Shown here: piece after piece, positions 32,913-43,727 of the stretch
Layout: each line of letters starts with the position of its first letter
Numbering within the stretch: position 1 is the first letter of the stretch
Assembly: GCA_031002005.1 (NCBI GenBank)
Contig: JARYHS010009186.1
Coordinates: forward strand, 254,601,199-254,665,198
DNA: 64,000 bases
Direction: 5' to 3'
Source of the DNA: Vandiemenella viatica
Lineage: Eukaryota > Arthropoda > Insecta > Orthoptera > Morabidae
Made by a program: the position numbers and the translations under genes
The notes under the pieces: model-generated
Databases searched by the model: none
The model's input: the letters and a program-made list of their open reading frames with translations, nothing else
What the model was told of the DNA's origin: nothing

Positions 32913-34197
32913 TACAGGGCGCGTTCACAAAGTTTGCAGGCTGGTCTCAGAACAAAAAAAAATTACTAAACATCTTTGTACAGCGAACTAAAAGACTTCG
33001 AAATATGACCCTCGGGCATCAACACACTGCTGCCAGCGTTTTTTCCATTGTTCATAAGCCCCTGGAACTCTTCGCTCGGAATACTGTCGAGAGACCTCGT
33101 CGAAGCTGCCTGGATCGCGCCGAATCGCTTCCCTTTCAGGTATCTCTCGATTTAGGGTAGCAAAAAGAAGTCGCTGGGAGCTAGGTCGGGGCTGTAGCGT
33201 GGCTGCGACAGTGTCAAAACTTGGCCGGCGGTGAACGACGTGTGAGAGGGCGCATCGTCATGGTAAAGAATTCACATGTCTTCGGTCGGACGTGGCGCAC
33301 TCGATCCTTCAAGCGGCGGAGCACTTCAGCGTAAAATTGACCTGTGATAGTCTGTCCTGCAGAAACAAACTGTTTGTGGATCAAAGAAAACAATGAGCAT
33401 GCTTTTCAAGCGTGACTTGCTCATGCGAGCTTTCTTGGGCTTTGGAGATAAACTAGTGTGCTACTCCGCACTTGCCGCTTCGTTTCAGATTCGTACTCGC
33501 AGATATCATCACCAGTAACCACTTTATCTAAAAAAAATTGGGATCGACTTGCAAACTTTCAAGCATTTCCTCGCAAACAGCCTGTTGCCTTGCCTTCTGT
33601 TCATCCGTCAGAAATTTGGGAACAAGTTTGGCACACGCTTTTCTCATCATAAAATCTTCTGTCACTAACTTGAACACCGCAGTCTGACCCAGTAACAGCT
33701 CATCGGCAAGTAATCTAACACCAAGACGACGGCCAGTGTTTAAAGATTCACGCACTTTCACCAAATTTTTATGTGTTCGGCTTTTTGAAGATCTCCCAGC
33801 GCGGTCATTGTCTTCAACGTCCTCGCGGCCATCTTTTAACCTCTTGTGCCACATGAAAACCATTGCATGTGACATGTTTCTTCTTTATAGGCTTCTTGGA
33901 TCGTACCAAAAGTCTTTGTAGTGGTTTTGTTCAGTTTCGCGGCAGTACTTTATCGAATAATGCTGCTCCAAATGGCGCTGCATTTTCGACACTCCGAGTT
34001 TTCAGCAGGGGTCACTGACACACACACTCACTCCACTAGTGATCTGTTCACTCCAGCATCTTGGAGGCAACCGCCGCTGGTGCGGTCGGTTAGCTGACAC
34101 TGCCCACTGCTTCACCCTGTCGTGGAACTGGTCTGCGCACCCTCCCTTACTAAGGAATTAATCAGTCTTGAAACTTTGTGAACGCACGCACCTTGTA
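32913..34197 (-). mobile_element. mariner element, 1.28 kb
   Basis: Ends carry the shared inverted phrase GCGTTCACAAAGTTT (32921-32935 and the complement at 34172-34186), with TA at both outer edges. The left end reads TACAGGGCGCGTTC; the complement of the right end reads TACAAGGTGCGTGCGTTC, a few bases longer, so the TIRs are asymmetric. Length and a central mariner-type transposase pseudogene fit a full-length but dead mariner. It sits at the 3' tail of an L1 copy. Confidence 0.85.
32955..33983 (-). pseudogene. mariner transposase, frameshifted
   Basis: Probable start ATG at 33983 (MQRHLEQHYSIKYC). The N-terminal helix-turn-helix follows in three frames; FMWHKRLKDGREDVEDND is the characteristic FxWxxRFKxGRExxxDxxRxGRPS block. 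The longest open part is 33875-33528. Then KVVTGDD (first Asp), a YHDDAPSHTS-like stretch (second Asp) and SPDLAPSDFFL (third Asp, D34D type) can be read with frameshifts and stops between them. A normal mariner transposase is about 345 residues. At least five disruptions make it non-functional. Confidence 0.8.
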
Positions 34198-35148
34198 GAT
34201 AGCCCGAGAAAGACCAAGGCATAGATTACTGAAAGGAGTGGAGGAGTGTGTACTGAAATGATAATAGTAATGGAGGGATATGAGGAGGTAGATTTGGTGG
34301 AAAGATAGGAAAAAGAGGAGATCTGTGTTCGAAGAAAATCTAGACGATGGCTTGAATTTTTGGATGACGATGACAAATAGTTGCAGTTTAGATAATGTTG
34401 CCGGCCATTCAGTGGTGTAAAAAAGTGAGATATTGAGTAAGTAAACTATCTTGCGTGGTGGATACTTCAGTGCAAATATTAGAATTATGTTTAACTCATT
34501 GAATGCTATTACTCTAAAATGATCTTAGGTCAATTTAAATAAAAAGATTTAAAAATTCAAAAATTGCGATTTCAATTTTATGGAAAACACTTATGTAACA
34601 TTTATGGCATGTGAAGTGTTTCAGATCCTTTTCTCACCTGGAAGTTTTGTCAAGAAAAAACTGTATAGCATTCATCTGAATTACCAGCATTTCTAGTCCC
34701 GCTAGTTGTGATGTATTTAGTCCTGCATTGTGCGGAATCTCTCTGAAGGAATTATTACTTAATTTACGCCATTGATATTTTTCTCATTATTTCTCACGAA
34801 AATCCTGACTAGCTGTTTCTTCATTGGTAGGTAGTTGCTTAAGAATTAGTCGCGAGGATTCAAGCAGCTCAGGATGTTGTTCGGTTACATTCATGAAGAC
34901 ATGCTGGAATCTGGTTTTGCCTCATCTTGCACTCATAAATGAAAAATATATAATTTCCTCGCAGAATCAAATTCTGTTACAAGCTTATATGATCCTCACA
35001 TATCATTCCTCACACCTTAAATTACAATATAAATATTAACGTACAATATAAATATACAATTAAATATCTGTATGATACTCAAGGTCTGGTTTCCAGCCAT
35101 GAAATATGAAATAATAAGAGGAGTGGTGATTATAACTTTCACACCTTT
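34198..35148. other. no gene recognised
   Basis: The first 180 bases contain a frame with RRKSRRWLEFLDDD, which might be a worn LINE tail (GRPRRRWLD-like), but the support is weak. The rest is AT-rich and unassigned. Confidence 0.35.
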
Positions 35149-36360
35149 GGGAGTGTCCATAAACTACGTGGTTGGGATAGGATGGGTGGGGTGGAAAGCT
35201 ACGCTGACCTGTGTAACCGGGGGGGGGGGGAGGTTCCAAGCCGGGCCAAGTAGCCTTCCATTCATATTATTTGTCACAGTTAAAATGAAGTATAGAACAC
35301 ACAACAGCATGTAATTCTATTTCTGTCATTTAATTATTCCCGTATGTAATTTACGATAGTCTGACGAGAAAATTCAAAACATCTTCTGTAATCAAAAGGG
35401 GTAAACTGTTTGGCCTTCGCTGATGACATAACAGTTCTCTTTGCAAGTATAGAAACTGAACTCGAACAAATCAACCTTCTGAAAGATATATAAGGAAAAG
35501 TTGGACTTCAGATCTCTTTTGAGAAGACTAAATTAATGACCAATATTAAGGATTCACCCGTAATACCAAACACAGAGTATGAAAAAATTAAAAAGGTCAA
35601 TAAATTTAAATACCTAGGTGAAGTAATTCAGATTAATGGGCTTGATAAAGAAGCAAACATATCGAGAGCAAGAAAACTAGAACTAGCATACCAACTGGCT
35701 AAAGATACATACAATAAGAAGAATGTTTCAAGGAAAACTAAAATCAAACACCACAACACAGTAATCAAACCAGAGGGTTTGTAGGCCTCAGAATGTTTGT
35801 TCTCTATGAAAACTGGAGAAAGAGAAAAGGGAGAGGAAAATCTTGAGAAAAATTTGGGGACCATTCAAAATTGAAAATGGTGAGTTTAGACACCGGAGGA
35901 ATAAACATCTATACACGATCAGAAAGATGAGAATCAGTTTTTTTGGTCCCATAATGAGAAAGGGTAACAACAGACTTACAAAAAGAATTTTCAACCATAT
36001 TTACAAGAGTGAGAAGGGTAACCAGTGGATCCAAGGAGTAAAGGGAGATATGATTGAGATCGGGATAAAAGAAGATTTAATACAAGATGGAGCAACTTTT
36101 AGGAGGCTGATCCAAAATTTCAAGGGTTTCTAGGAGAATGAGAAGATAAAATGTAGTAACATATGGACGGAAGAAAGGAGGAAATAGGAAATTGAAAGGA
36201 TGAAGAAGTATTGGAATAAAAGAAGGATTGAAATGAATGCACGGGATTACTTTTCGTGGTCCTTAGATGGCCGATATCGAAAAGAAGAAGAAGGGGTAAA
36301 AGCCACGTGGTGGGGGGAGGGGTGTTCACAGGAGGAGCTACATCGTTTATGAACGCTACC
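35149..36360 (-). mobile_element. MITE M2, copy c, split by a LINE
   Basis: Left end GGGAGTGTCCATAAACTACG and complement of right end GGTAGCGTTCATAAACGATG match the M2 ends. Internal M2 phrases (TAATTTACGATAGTCTGACG, AAGCCACGTGG) occur in the expected inverted order relative to copy a. A non-LTR fragment (35406-36290) is inserted at a site flanked by AAGGGGTAAA on both sides. Confidence 0.75.
35406..36290 (+). pseudogene. non-LTR retrotransposon fragment (L8), with TSD
   Basis: Bounded by perfect 10-base duplications AAGGGGTAAA (35396-35405 and 36291-36300). It begins inside the RT domain with LAFADDITVLFAS (motif C, catalytic Asp pair intact). It continues through KVGLQISFEKTKLM and KVNKFKYLGEVIQING (thumb-like YLG block) and ends with a FFGPIMRKGNNRLTKRIF tail block. 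Two in-frame stops and one frameshift (near 35784). This is a textbook 5'-truncated LINE insertion of about 885 bases. Confidence 0.75.
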
Positions 36361-36854
36361 TTTACAAACTGACTTATTGGCTTTTTATCAACCCATTGAA
36401 TATTATGATAGGTTTATTTTCATACATGAATGGTCTAATTTCCTCGCATTTTGATATGCAAACAATGTTCATGTCATTTAAAATTGGTGAACAGTTTTTA
36501 AGTGTAATTTTATTATACTAGTTTTTAGTAGTTCCTTGTAATTTAGTAGTAGAAGCAGATTGAATTCCATACAGGTGATAAGATATACTGTAGACCTACC
36601 ATTACTTCAGCTTACTCACATCTTATATCCCCACTGGGTATCCCCCGTTCTTGATAAAAGTCTGTTCTCATCCTTAGTAGTGGAATATTGTACACATTAG
36701 TCATGTTATTACAATAAAGATATCTACAGGATGTGATAAGAATATCAGTTTCTTTTTAGAATTTGATGGCATTTCCTGTTTCATAGTTGAGTGTTAATAT
36801 TTCAATAAAGGAAACATCATTTCAAAAAAATTTGTTTCATTTTCCCATTTTCTC

Positions 36855-38080
36855 TGAAAAAGTCCAGTGACAGATTGCCCTGGATGCGCACAATCGCTAG
36901 AACTCAAGAAACACTCTAATGATCTTCAGGGAGTCTCCTTACTTACGAGAAAAGTAGCTGCGGAAACCAGAAAAACGGAATTTCCCAAGGGCGTGTGTTG
37001 TACCCAATACTCTTTTAAAATGACCAATCGAGACACATCAGTACGGGAAGCTTCTTTTATGCTGATGACACGACTATCACTGCACAAGGCACAACTTTCG
37101 AAGAGGTCGAAAGGAAGCTTACTCAAGCCCTTGAGAGGTTGTCAGTTTACTACGATGACAACCTGGTATTACCAAACCCAAGGAGAACTTGGGTTGTGCC
37201 TTCCATCTGAGAAACAATGAAGACACTAAAGACAGCATAGAAGGGAACCACTCTGGAACACACTAGCCACCCAAAATACTTCGTAGTTAAACTCGATAGT
37301 TCTCTCACATATAAAAAATACTGCAAAGAGTTGAAATGCATAATAAATGCCTGAAATACACACAAACTTACTGGCTCTATCTGGAGAACAAAACCCGAAG
37401 TTATAATATTTGTAGCAATGACACCCTGCTTTTCGGCCGCAAAGTATTGCGCACCTGTAAGGGAAGCCTCCACTCACATTAAAAAGGTGGACGTAGCGCT
37501 CAATGGGACTATAGGGTGGTAATCGGTTGCATGAAACCTACTCCAACATAGAAAATATATGCACTGGCGGGAATAGCACCACCGGATATAAGACGGAAAG
37601 TAGCCACAGAAAAGGAGAAGCTCAAGCAAGAGACTGACCCACAAGCACCCAATGTACAGTCTAACCACAACTTCATAATGCCTCCGCTCACGGAGAAATT
37701 TCTTAAAAAGTAGTAGAATATTATTGTTATAGGAAGACGTGCTTCCCACATCTTCAAACTTCAGGGGCCAAGAAGAACTGGCAGCTGGCTGGAATCTCCC
37801 ATACGATGAATGGAAGTTCTTGAATAGGCCCAGAACTGTAGTACCATGAAAAAGTTAGAATATGCGGACGACGACAACTGTGATTGTGGCTCCATTCAGA
37901 CACCTGAGCATATCCTCGATTTTCATGTGCCAAGCAGACCTATGCTTAGCCAATGACATAGGTATTTAGCCACCTAGTATATGGAATGAACAATTTGCAA
38001 CAGTTCGGACATAGAAAGTATTTAAAAAATCAGCTGCAAAATGAGTGAGACAATACCTAAAGTCAGTTGAAATTTTGTAT
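36855..38080 (+). pseudogene. Jockey-clade reverse transcriptase, degraded
   Basis: The plus strand encodes, in shifting frames, a KNGLPQGSVL-like motif B region (FPKGVCCTQYSF after decay), SFYADDTTITAQGTTFEE (motif C, YADD at 37058-37069) and LTQALERLSVYYDDN. A Jockey-type C-terminal tail CDCGSIQTPEHIL (about 37879-37917) follows, matching the CxCGxxQTxxHL block of Jockey elements. Finger and palm N-terminal parts are missing. Multiple stops. Confidence 0.7.
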
Positions 38081-38096
38081 TGTACTCTCTAGTAAA

Positions 38097-38395
38097 TTAA
38101 ATTACTATGCTGGGCTGAATATAAACTGAATTTATCAGACGCTGAAATTGTGGTAAATGCTGTGAGAACACTGACAGGCCAAAACTTATGGGACCTTCTC
38201 TAGCTCGATAAAGTGCATCATCTCCAGTGGCGTGGATTCTACTGTCGAAGACCTCAGGAGAAATCTGCAGCAATGCCTTGATAACCGGCTGTAAATGTGG
38301 GTTGTGGACCTCGTAAACATACTGTTGATGATATGCCATAAATGCTCCACAAATTTTGTATCTGGTCTCCTAGTTGGCCAAATCATGTGCTGAGT
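38097..38395 (-). pseudogene. possible Tc1-type transposase C-terminus
   Basis: Two overlapping minus-strand frames together resemble a Tc1 tail: MIWPTRRPDTKFVEHLWHII (like WPxxSPDLNPIEHLWDxL, with the usual Asn changed) and DALYRAREGPISF (like ARGGHTxY). No terminal repeats identified. Suggestive only. Confidence 0.35.
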
Positions 38396-38423
38396 CGGTC
38401 GTAAAAAAAAACTTTCGTGTACA

Positions 38424-38560
38424 ACCCGAAGGTTGGTTGGATCCTCCCGAAGGAGGCATACTAAGCCATTGTGTCAGAGACCGGACCGCCAGTTCTTTTC
38501 CTCTGGGACCTACAGTTTACCGTGGAATCCAAACCACGGAGAGAGTGTCACACATCTTCT
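38424..38560 (-). mobile_element. SINE-B fragment
   Basis: Minus strand reads GGATTCCACGGTAAACTGTA and CACAATGGCTTAGTATGCC, ending ATCCAACCAACCTTCGGG. This is the SINE-B body and tail; the tRNA head is missing. Confidence 0.5.
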
Positions 38561-39190
38561 CAAACAATCTGGACCCAGTGGTATTGAGCTTTGACGTTAA
38601 TGGGAGAAGGGTCATAAGCTTCATGATCTTACGTTGGGATTGCTGATTTATTCAACTTCTAAGTTGAAAAAAAGTTTGATGTCACGACAGGGCGAGGGAG
38701 AACCACGAAGTGTGAAATGGCTTGACAAAGAAAGGGAGAGGTCAAAAAACCATTAAATTTGTGTGACGTAATTTATTGATCGCACCTGAAGTGCTGCAAA
38801 TGGTGACGAAGTAGCTGATCATAGCGTTGTCTTATCAGGTCCGGTTCAGTTTCGCCTGAGAACCCAATCTATGGCATTTGCACAATGCCTGATGAGAACT
38901 TTAGATCCATGTTTTCTAAGGTCTGCGAGTCATCAACATCCAATGCACGATTCCAGATGACTCACGGGCTAATTCCTACGCAATTTGTTCGTCTAGTCTA
39001 CTGTTATTCATCTCTCCAGGGGGACGCGAAGACATGTTAGGGGGGCGTGGGTTGAGGGGTAGCTTTACCGCCTTTGTTGATGATACCCTATCTCTACACC
39101 ATAGGAAGTACTATTTGCTTTCACCGCTTCCTATAGTTGAAAACTTGTATTCTAATATCACGTATATAGTGAGCTTTCTGTGGATGTTAT

Positions 39191-40501
39191 TACAGGGCTA
39201 GTCAAAATGATTGCAGTGATTTCAGAAATTACTACAGCTGTATTATTTGACAAATACTTACAAGATTACACAGATATATAAACAAACTGTGAAAGTTTTT
39301 TTGAATGTCTACAGATGTTCAATATGTGCACCTTTAGTGACTCTGCACACATCAAGTCTATAATCGAATTCTTCCCATACCGATGCAGCATGTCTCTGTC
39401 AATGAGATCAAATGCATTGGTGATGCGAACCCGCGGGTCTGGCAGATCAACTGGTACTGGTGGCACGAACACTGTGAATTTTACGAAACCTCAAACAAAG
39501 AAGTCGCAGGGGAACGAGGAGACCATGACATCAGCTGACGATCAGCAACCCCAGCACGACCAATAAATCTGTTCGGAATCCTGGTGTTTAGGAAATAACG
39601 ACAACTAGAGAAAAATTGGATGGAGCGTAGTGCTGCTGGAAAATGAAATCTTCACTGTCAGCTTCCAGAGGTGGCATGAGCCAATTCTGCAACATTTGCA
39701 GATAGGTTTTCCCTGTGATCGTCACCTCATTAAAGAAAAAAAGGTCCATAAAGTTTTTTTGCGTGAGATCGCGAAAACACGTTCACTTTAGGAGAGTCAC
39801 GAACGTGCTGCACATAAGCATGGAGGTTTTCGGTCCCAAATGCGCACATTGTACCTGTTCACTTTTCCACTCACATGAAAAGTGACCTCATCACTAGACA
39901 CAAGATTTTCTGCAAATGTTTTGTCTTGTTCTAGACATTGGGCACCTAATTGAAAACGACACATTTCATCATTGTGTGACAGTGCTTGTAGCAACTGTAA
40001 CCTGTAAGGCTTCATACACAGTCGCTTACGAAGGATTCTCCAAACGGTCTTCTGTGGAATACCTAATTCCCTGTTCGCTCGAGGAGTAGACTTCTGTGGG
40101 CTACGAACGTAACTGGCGCGCACACGTTCAACGGTTTCTTCAGACACAGGAGGGCGACCCGTTGTTTTACCTTTACAAAGGCATCCTGTGTCTTTAAACT
40201 GTTGATACCAACGCCGAATGGTGTTAGCATGCGGGGGATCCTTGCCGAACTTTGTTCTAAAGTGTCGCTGAACAGTTACCACAGACTGAGTCGAATGAAA
40301 TTCGAGAACAACGTACGCTTTCTCACTTTCAGCCAGCTTGCTCTCTAGCGCTCCAGCGGCCACCGTGGGAAGCTTGCATTTAGTGAAATCGAAACTTGGA
40401 GAGCCACTTGTCTTACAACAGCAAAGCCCATTATCGTACCTGTAATAGGACAGCCAAAAGAAAATCTTGATATCGCTGCAATCATTTTGACTAGCCCTGT
40501 A
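39191..40501 (-). mobile_element. mariner/Tc-type element with intact TIRs
   Basis: Inverted ends match at 29 of 30 positions (39191-39220 against 40472-40501; TACAGGGCTAGTCAAAATGA at each end, counting the TA target). Total 1.31 kb. It contains a single transposase pseudogene filling nearly the whole length. The near-identity of the TIRs indicates a comparatively recent insertion. Confidence 0.85.
39266..40490 (-). pseudogene. DDE transposase with DUF4817-like HTH, frameshifted
   Basis: The minus frame is open from before the element to 39797. Within it, ESEKAYVVLEFHSTQSVV begins an HTH region that continues FRTKFGKDPPHANTIRRWYQ and TTGRPPVSEETVERV, the two-HTH arrangement of insect DUF4817-type mariner relatives. 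SSDEVTFHVSGKVNRYN holds the first catalytic Asp. A one-G loss in a G run just after breaks the frame; a second frameshift is in a T run near 39738. The second-Asp site reads QQHYAP instead of QQDGAP, so the catalytic Asp is lost. The C-terminal end (39472-39266, NAFDLIDRDMLHR) is readable. No Met near the expected start. Confidence 0.8.
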
Positions 40502-40664
40502 CCGTATTAGTACTGAAAAGTGGGCGTTTACCTTTTTAAAAATTGTGGCGGAGGGAATTGGGGTAGGAACTTTCTTTTGACGGAAGTGGGGGAGAAGGGG
40601 AGTACGTGGTAAGAAAAACCTTATCTTAGAGTATTGGAAGCTTCCACGATCATTTTTTGAATTA

Positions 40665-41235
40665 ATGGAATTAAATTGCGATGGGGCGCACGCTCCAGTG
40701 GAAATTTCCCTAATCATCTAATTACGCGTTTCTTCTTCTTATTAGGGGGCATCCATTAATTACGTGAGGTGAAATGGGGGGGCCGGCGAAATCTCACCAA
40801 TGGGGGGGGGAGTCTTCGGAAATCTCACGTAAGGGGGGGGGAGTCTTCGGAAATCTCACGTAAGGTTTTGGGGAAAAAAATTTGGACTGTAGAGCTAAAA
40901 AAAATATAAAATAAAAAGGTCTACAAATTGCGCGAAAGTCGATTGTTAGGGGGTATTTCGGCTAAAAGTGGGTTTGTGCCGGATTTTGAAGGGTGAGACC
41001 TAAAAAAAAAAAGTTTCCAAAAGTTTTCGAGGGGGGTTCTCACGGACCAGATCTCACCAGAGAGGGGGTGGGGGGCGTCCGTAAATCCTCAAAAACACCT
41101 CACGTAATTTATGGATGTCCCCTTATTATTATCATCATCTTATACACTTTCATTGTTAAATTCCTCCCCAATCTATTTTTGTGATTTACAACTTTTAATT
41201 TTAAATTTCTTCACCGTTTTTACATAGGCCTACAT
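40665..41235 (-). pseudogene. LINE family L1, 3' end (copy d), split by MITE M1
   Basis: 40665-40740 is the L1 3' UTR (GGGAAATTTCCACTGGAGCG, AATTAAT tail) and 41126-41235 continues it (GGAATTTAACAATGAAAGTG, GTAAATCACAAAAATAG). M1 copy d lies between. The order is colinear with copy b, which has no MITE. Confidence 0.6.
40745..41122. mobile_element. MITE M1, copy d, TTA duplication
   Basis: Ends GGGGGCATCCATTAATTACG and (complement) GGGGACATCCATAAATTACG; TTA at 40742-40744 and 41123-41125. It contains a 31-base tandem duplication (40802-40863, AGTCTTCGGAAATCTCACGT with a G run) and several long G runs. It interrupts an L1 3' UTR, so it is younger than that L1 copy. Confidence 0.8.
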
Positions 41236-42580
41236 ATTTTAAAGTAATACTACAGTTTATTCATACTCATACAGTGCCGAGCCGACAAGTTTAGATCCTT
41301 GGCCTCGGAGGTCTGCCAATGCACGTGTCCGCGAGTCCAGATGCCGATGGTGTGCTGAGTGGTCGGTCTTCTGCTGCCATATCCTGTCCACTGCACGGAC
41401 CTCGCAGGCTCGTCTCATTGCTGTGTCGGTCTGTTCACGCGGCGTCTGACCCGTGTGCCCATCGATCATTCAGCTGTTGCGGCGGCCACTGCGATGTCCG
41501 TACACGAGCGATTGTGCGTCCATACTCACCGGGAGGCCGTCACCGTGTTAGTAAACACGTCACGACTCCACTCGACAGCCGTCTGCATAGTATTTATATC
41601 GTTTTGGCGTGATGCGTTCGCCCCCCGCTGTCCCGTGACATTTTGCGCTTCAATGTTATTTAGTACTTGATTGGAGCAAAAAGCGGAGAGAAAAAAGTAT
41701 CGTTTGTTGCGAAGGGAATTACTGACTGGAATTTAAGTTTTCGAGACATGTTGAACAGTACACCTAAAACAGTAAAATAATTTAAAGTAAAATGTTCCGT
41801 AGGTATTAGTAACAATAATAAACAGAGCTTACCACCATTTTTGTTCAGTCATGTTGTGGACAAAGTAATTAAAGCCTGGGGGAAAGAAGTAAAAAGAATA
41901 ACCATTGGCAGGCTACTCAAAAACAATTTTTTTAATACTATTTGAGTTTTAATATTTTGTTATTAACAAGTTTTAAACATCTATCTCTTATATGCTGCTG
42001 TAAACAAAAAAATGTTATTATAATTTTTTTCAGACTTCTTTTTTTCTACTTAGCTTTCAGAAATATAATTTTAAATACGGTATTCCGTTTGTGCCAAAGA
42101 AACATAGGTACGTCCAAATTTGAAGTCTGCATCTTATTCAGTTAAGTGCCTTTGAAAGAGGGGACAAACAGCGGAGCGTCGGCAAAAGGTCTCAGTTTCC
42201 GTTTAAGTACGAAAGCCTAATAAAACATGTGGAGGTGGAAAAGTAGGCGAAGGCTGAATATTGATGTGGTCCTACTTGCGTATATTCTGCTTTTTACGAC
42301 CCCTCACACGAACCATTGATAGCTCCCAGTAGAGCGTTCTGTGGAAGCAATCAGCCAGATGGAATCATATACGGGAGGGTCTGGGTGCGAGCCAGAAGCA
42401 CTGCATCACGCCACCTCGCTTCCAGAGCTCTCCAGCCGCGGGATGACATTCGCTGAAGTGTGTGGAGGTGATGGGGCAGAACAGTCGCAGGCGGAATCTG
42501 CAAGCTAACAATGTAACAGCAGACTCCGCTCCACGGGACAAGCTGTTTAACAAGATGGCGGCGAGGTCGGGACTAGGGTT
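41236..42580. other. no gene recognised; GC-rich patch at 41270-41650
   Basis: The GC- and CpG-rich patch gives frames of 70-103 codons on both strands without recognisable domains. The rest is AT-rich. A phrase AGGGTTGCCAACCGTCCGG at 42576-42594 looks like one end of a hAT-like repeat, but no partner end was found. Confidence 0.35.
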
Positions 42581-42804
42581 GCCAACCGTCCGGTTCTAAT
42601 GCGATTTGTGCGTGTCCGGTTCACCACATCCGACCGGACGCAAAATGTCCGGATATTAAAAAATTTAAAAAATTATGGCAATAAACAAAGTCTTCTCGCA
42701 CCTTATTCCCCTCCCGCTGAACGTAATTCAACTGTTTCACTCTGCGTTCAAAAGTTGACAACAGCTGGCCGCGTATCTGATTGTCGTGAAGCGATTAATA
42801 ATAA

Positions 42805-42905
42805 TATTTAATTAAATTTCAATGGGGCACAGGCTCCGGTGGCAATTTCCCTACATAGCCATCGTCCCCCTTTCCTGCACCCACCTACATTTGCGATTAG
42901 TTTTA
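42805..42905 (-). pseudogene. LINE family L1, 3' UTR fragment (copy f)
   Basis: Minus strand reads GTAGGTGGGTGCAGGAAAGG and GTAGGGAAATTGCCACCGGA, then TGCCCCATTGAAATTTAATT. Only about 100 bases of the L1 3' end are present, a severe 5' truncation. Confidence 0.65.
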
Positions 42906-43125
42906 TGTTTCAGTAACCTACCCGGCTCGTTACATATACATAATGAGTGATTAGCTGAAGAAAGTACGACTTTAAAACGTGGTTACGTAAAGAAACCGAT
43001 TCCGCCGCAGAAATTAGTAACAGAGCCATACATTGCGACAGAGTTGCCTGGTAACATCTTGCCAGAAATACAGCTATTGTACTCAATTTCACATGTTTGC
43101 TAATTAATAAATCTCTATTTAAACT

Positions 43126-43377
43126 AATATTGATCAATAAATAACGCTAAAGCAATTGAATGTTTGAGTATTTATTGAACTCCCGAACGCGTTTCACTTC
43201 TTTTGCAAAAGCATGTTCAGCGGGTTCTCCTCGTTATTACGTACAATTTGTAACATTTGTACGTAATAACCAGGAGAACCCGCTGAAGATGCTTCTGCAA
43301 AAGAAGTGAAACGCGTTCTGGAGTTCAATAAATACTCAAACGTTCAATTGCTTTGGCGTTATTTATTCGTCAATATT
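43126..43377. repeat. 252-base hairpin, 121-base arms
   Basis: Arms 43126-43246 and 43257-43377 are reverse complements with about 8 mismatches in 121 (about 93%), separated by 10 bases. The arm contains CAATTGAA, CGCGTTTCACTTCTTTTGC and CAGCGGGTTCTCC. Single, diverged arms occur at 1880-1995 and about 56735-56800. Confidence 0.85.
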
Positions 43378-43462
43378 ATCAGCAATTGAGGAAAATGATC
43401 CACAACATCCAGATATTAATTTGATCTAGTAGAAGTCAAGTTTGCCCTCTATGCGATGAAAC

Positions 43463-43727
43463 GTTTTTTTTTTTTTTTTTTTTTTACTTAGGCCTACTGA
43501 TTTACGCCTCATCGACGTCGAGGTCATTAGAGGCGGGGTGGGACTGGAGACAAGGCACGGGAAGGAATTCGGCCATGGCCTTTTTGAAGGAAGCATCCCG
43601 GCTTTCGCCTGGAGTGATTTTGGGAAACCATGGAAAACCCAAATCTGGATGCCCGGACGGGGATTCGAACCCACGTCCTCCCGAATACGAGGCCTTAACG
43701 TTAACCGTTCACCCACCACGCTCTGTC
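43463..43727 (-). mobile_element. SINE-A, full length
   Basis: Minus strand: head CAGAGCGTGGTGGGTGAACG, B box GGTTCGAATCCCC, complete body, GACGTCGATGAGGCGTAAAT and a long poly(A) (22 A). Target duplication ATGAAAC on both sides (left next to the T run, right just after the head). One of the best preserved copies. Confidence 0.85.
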
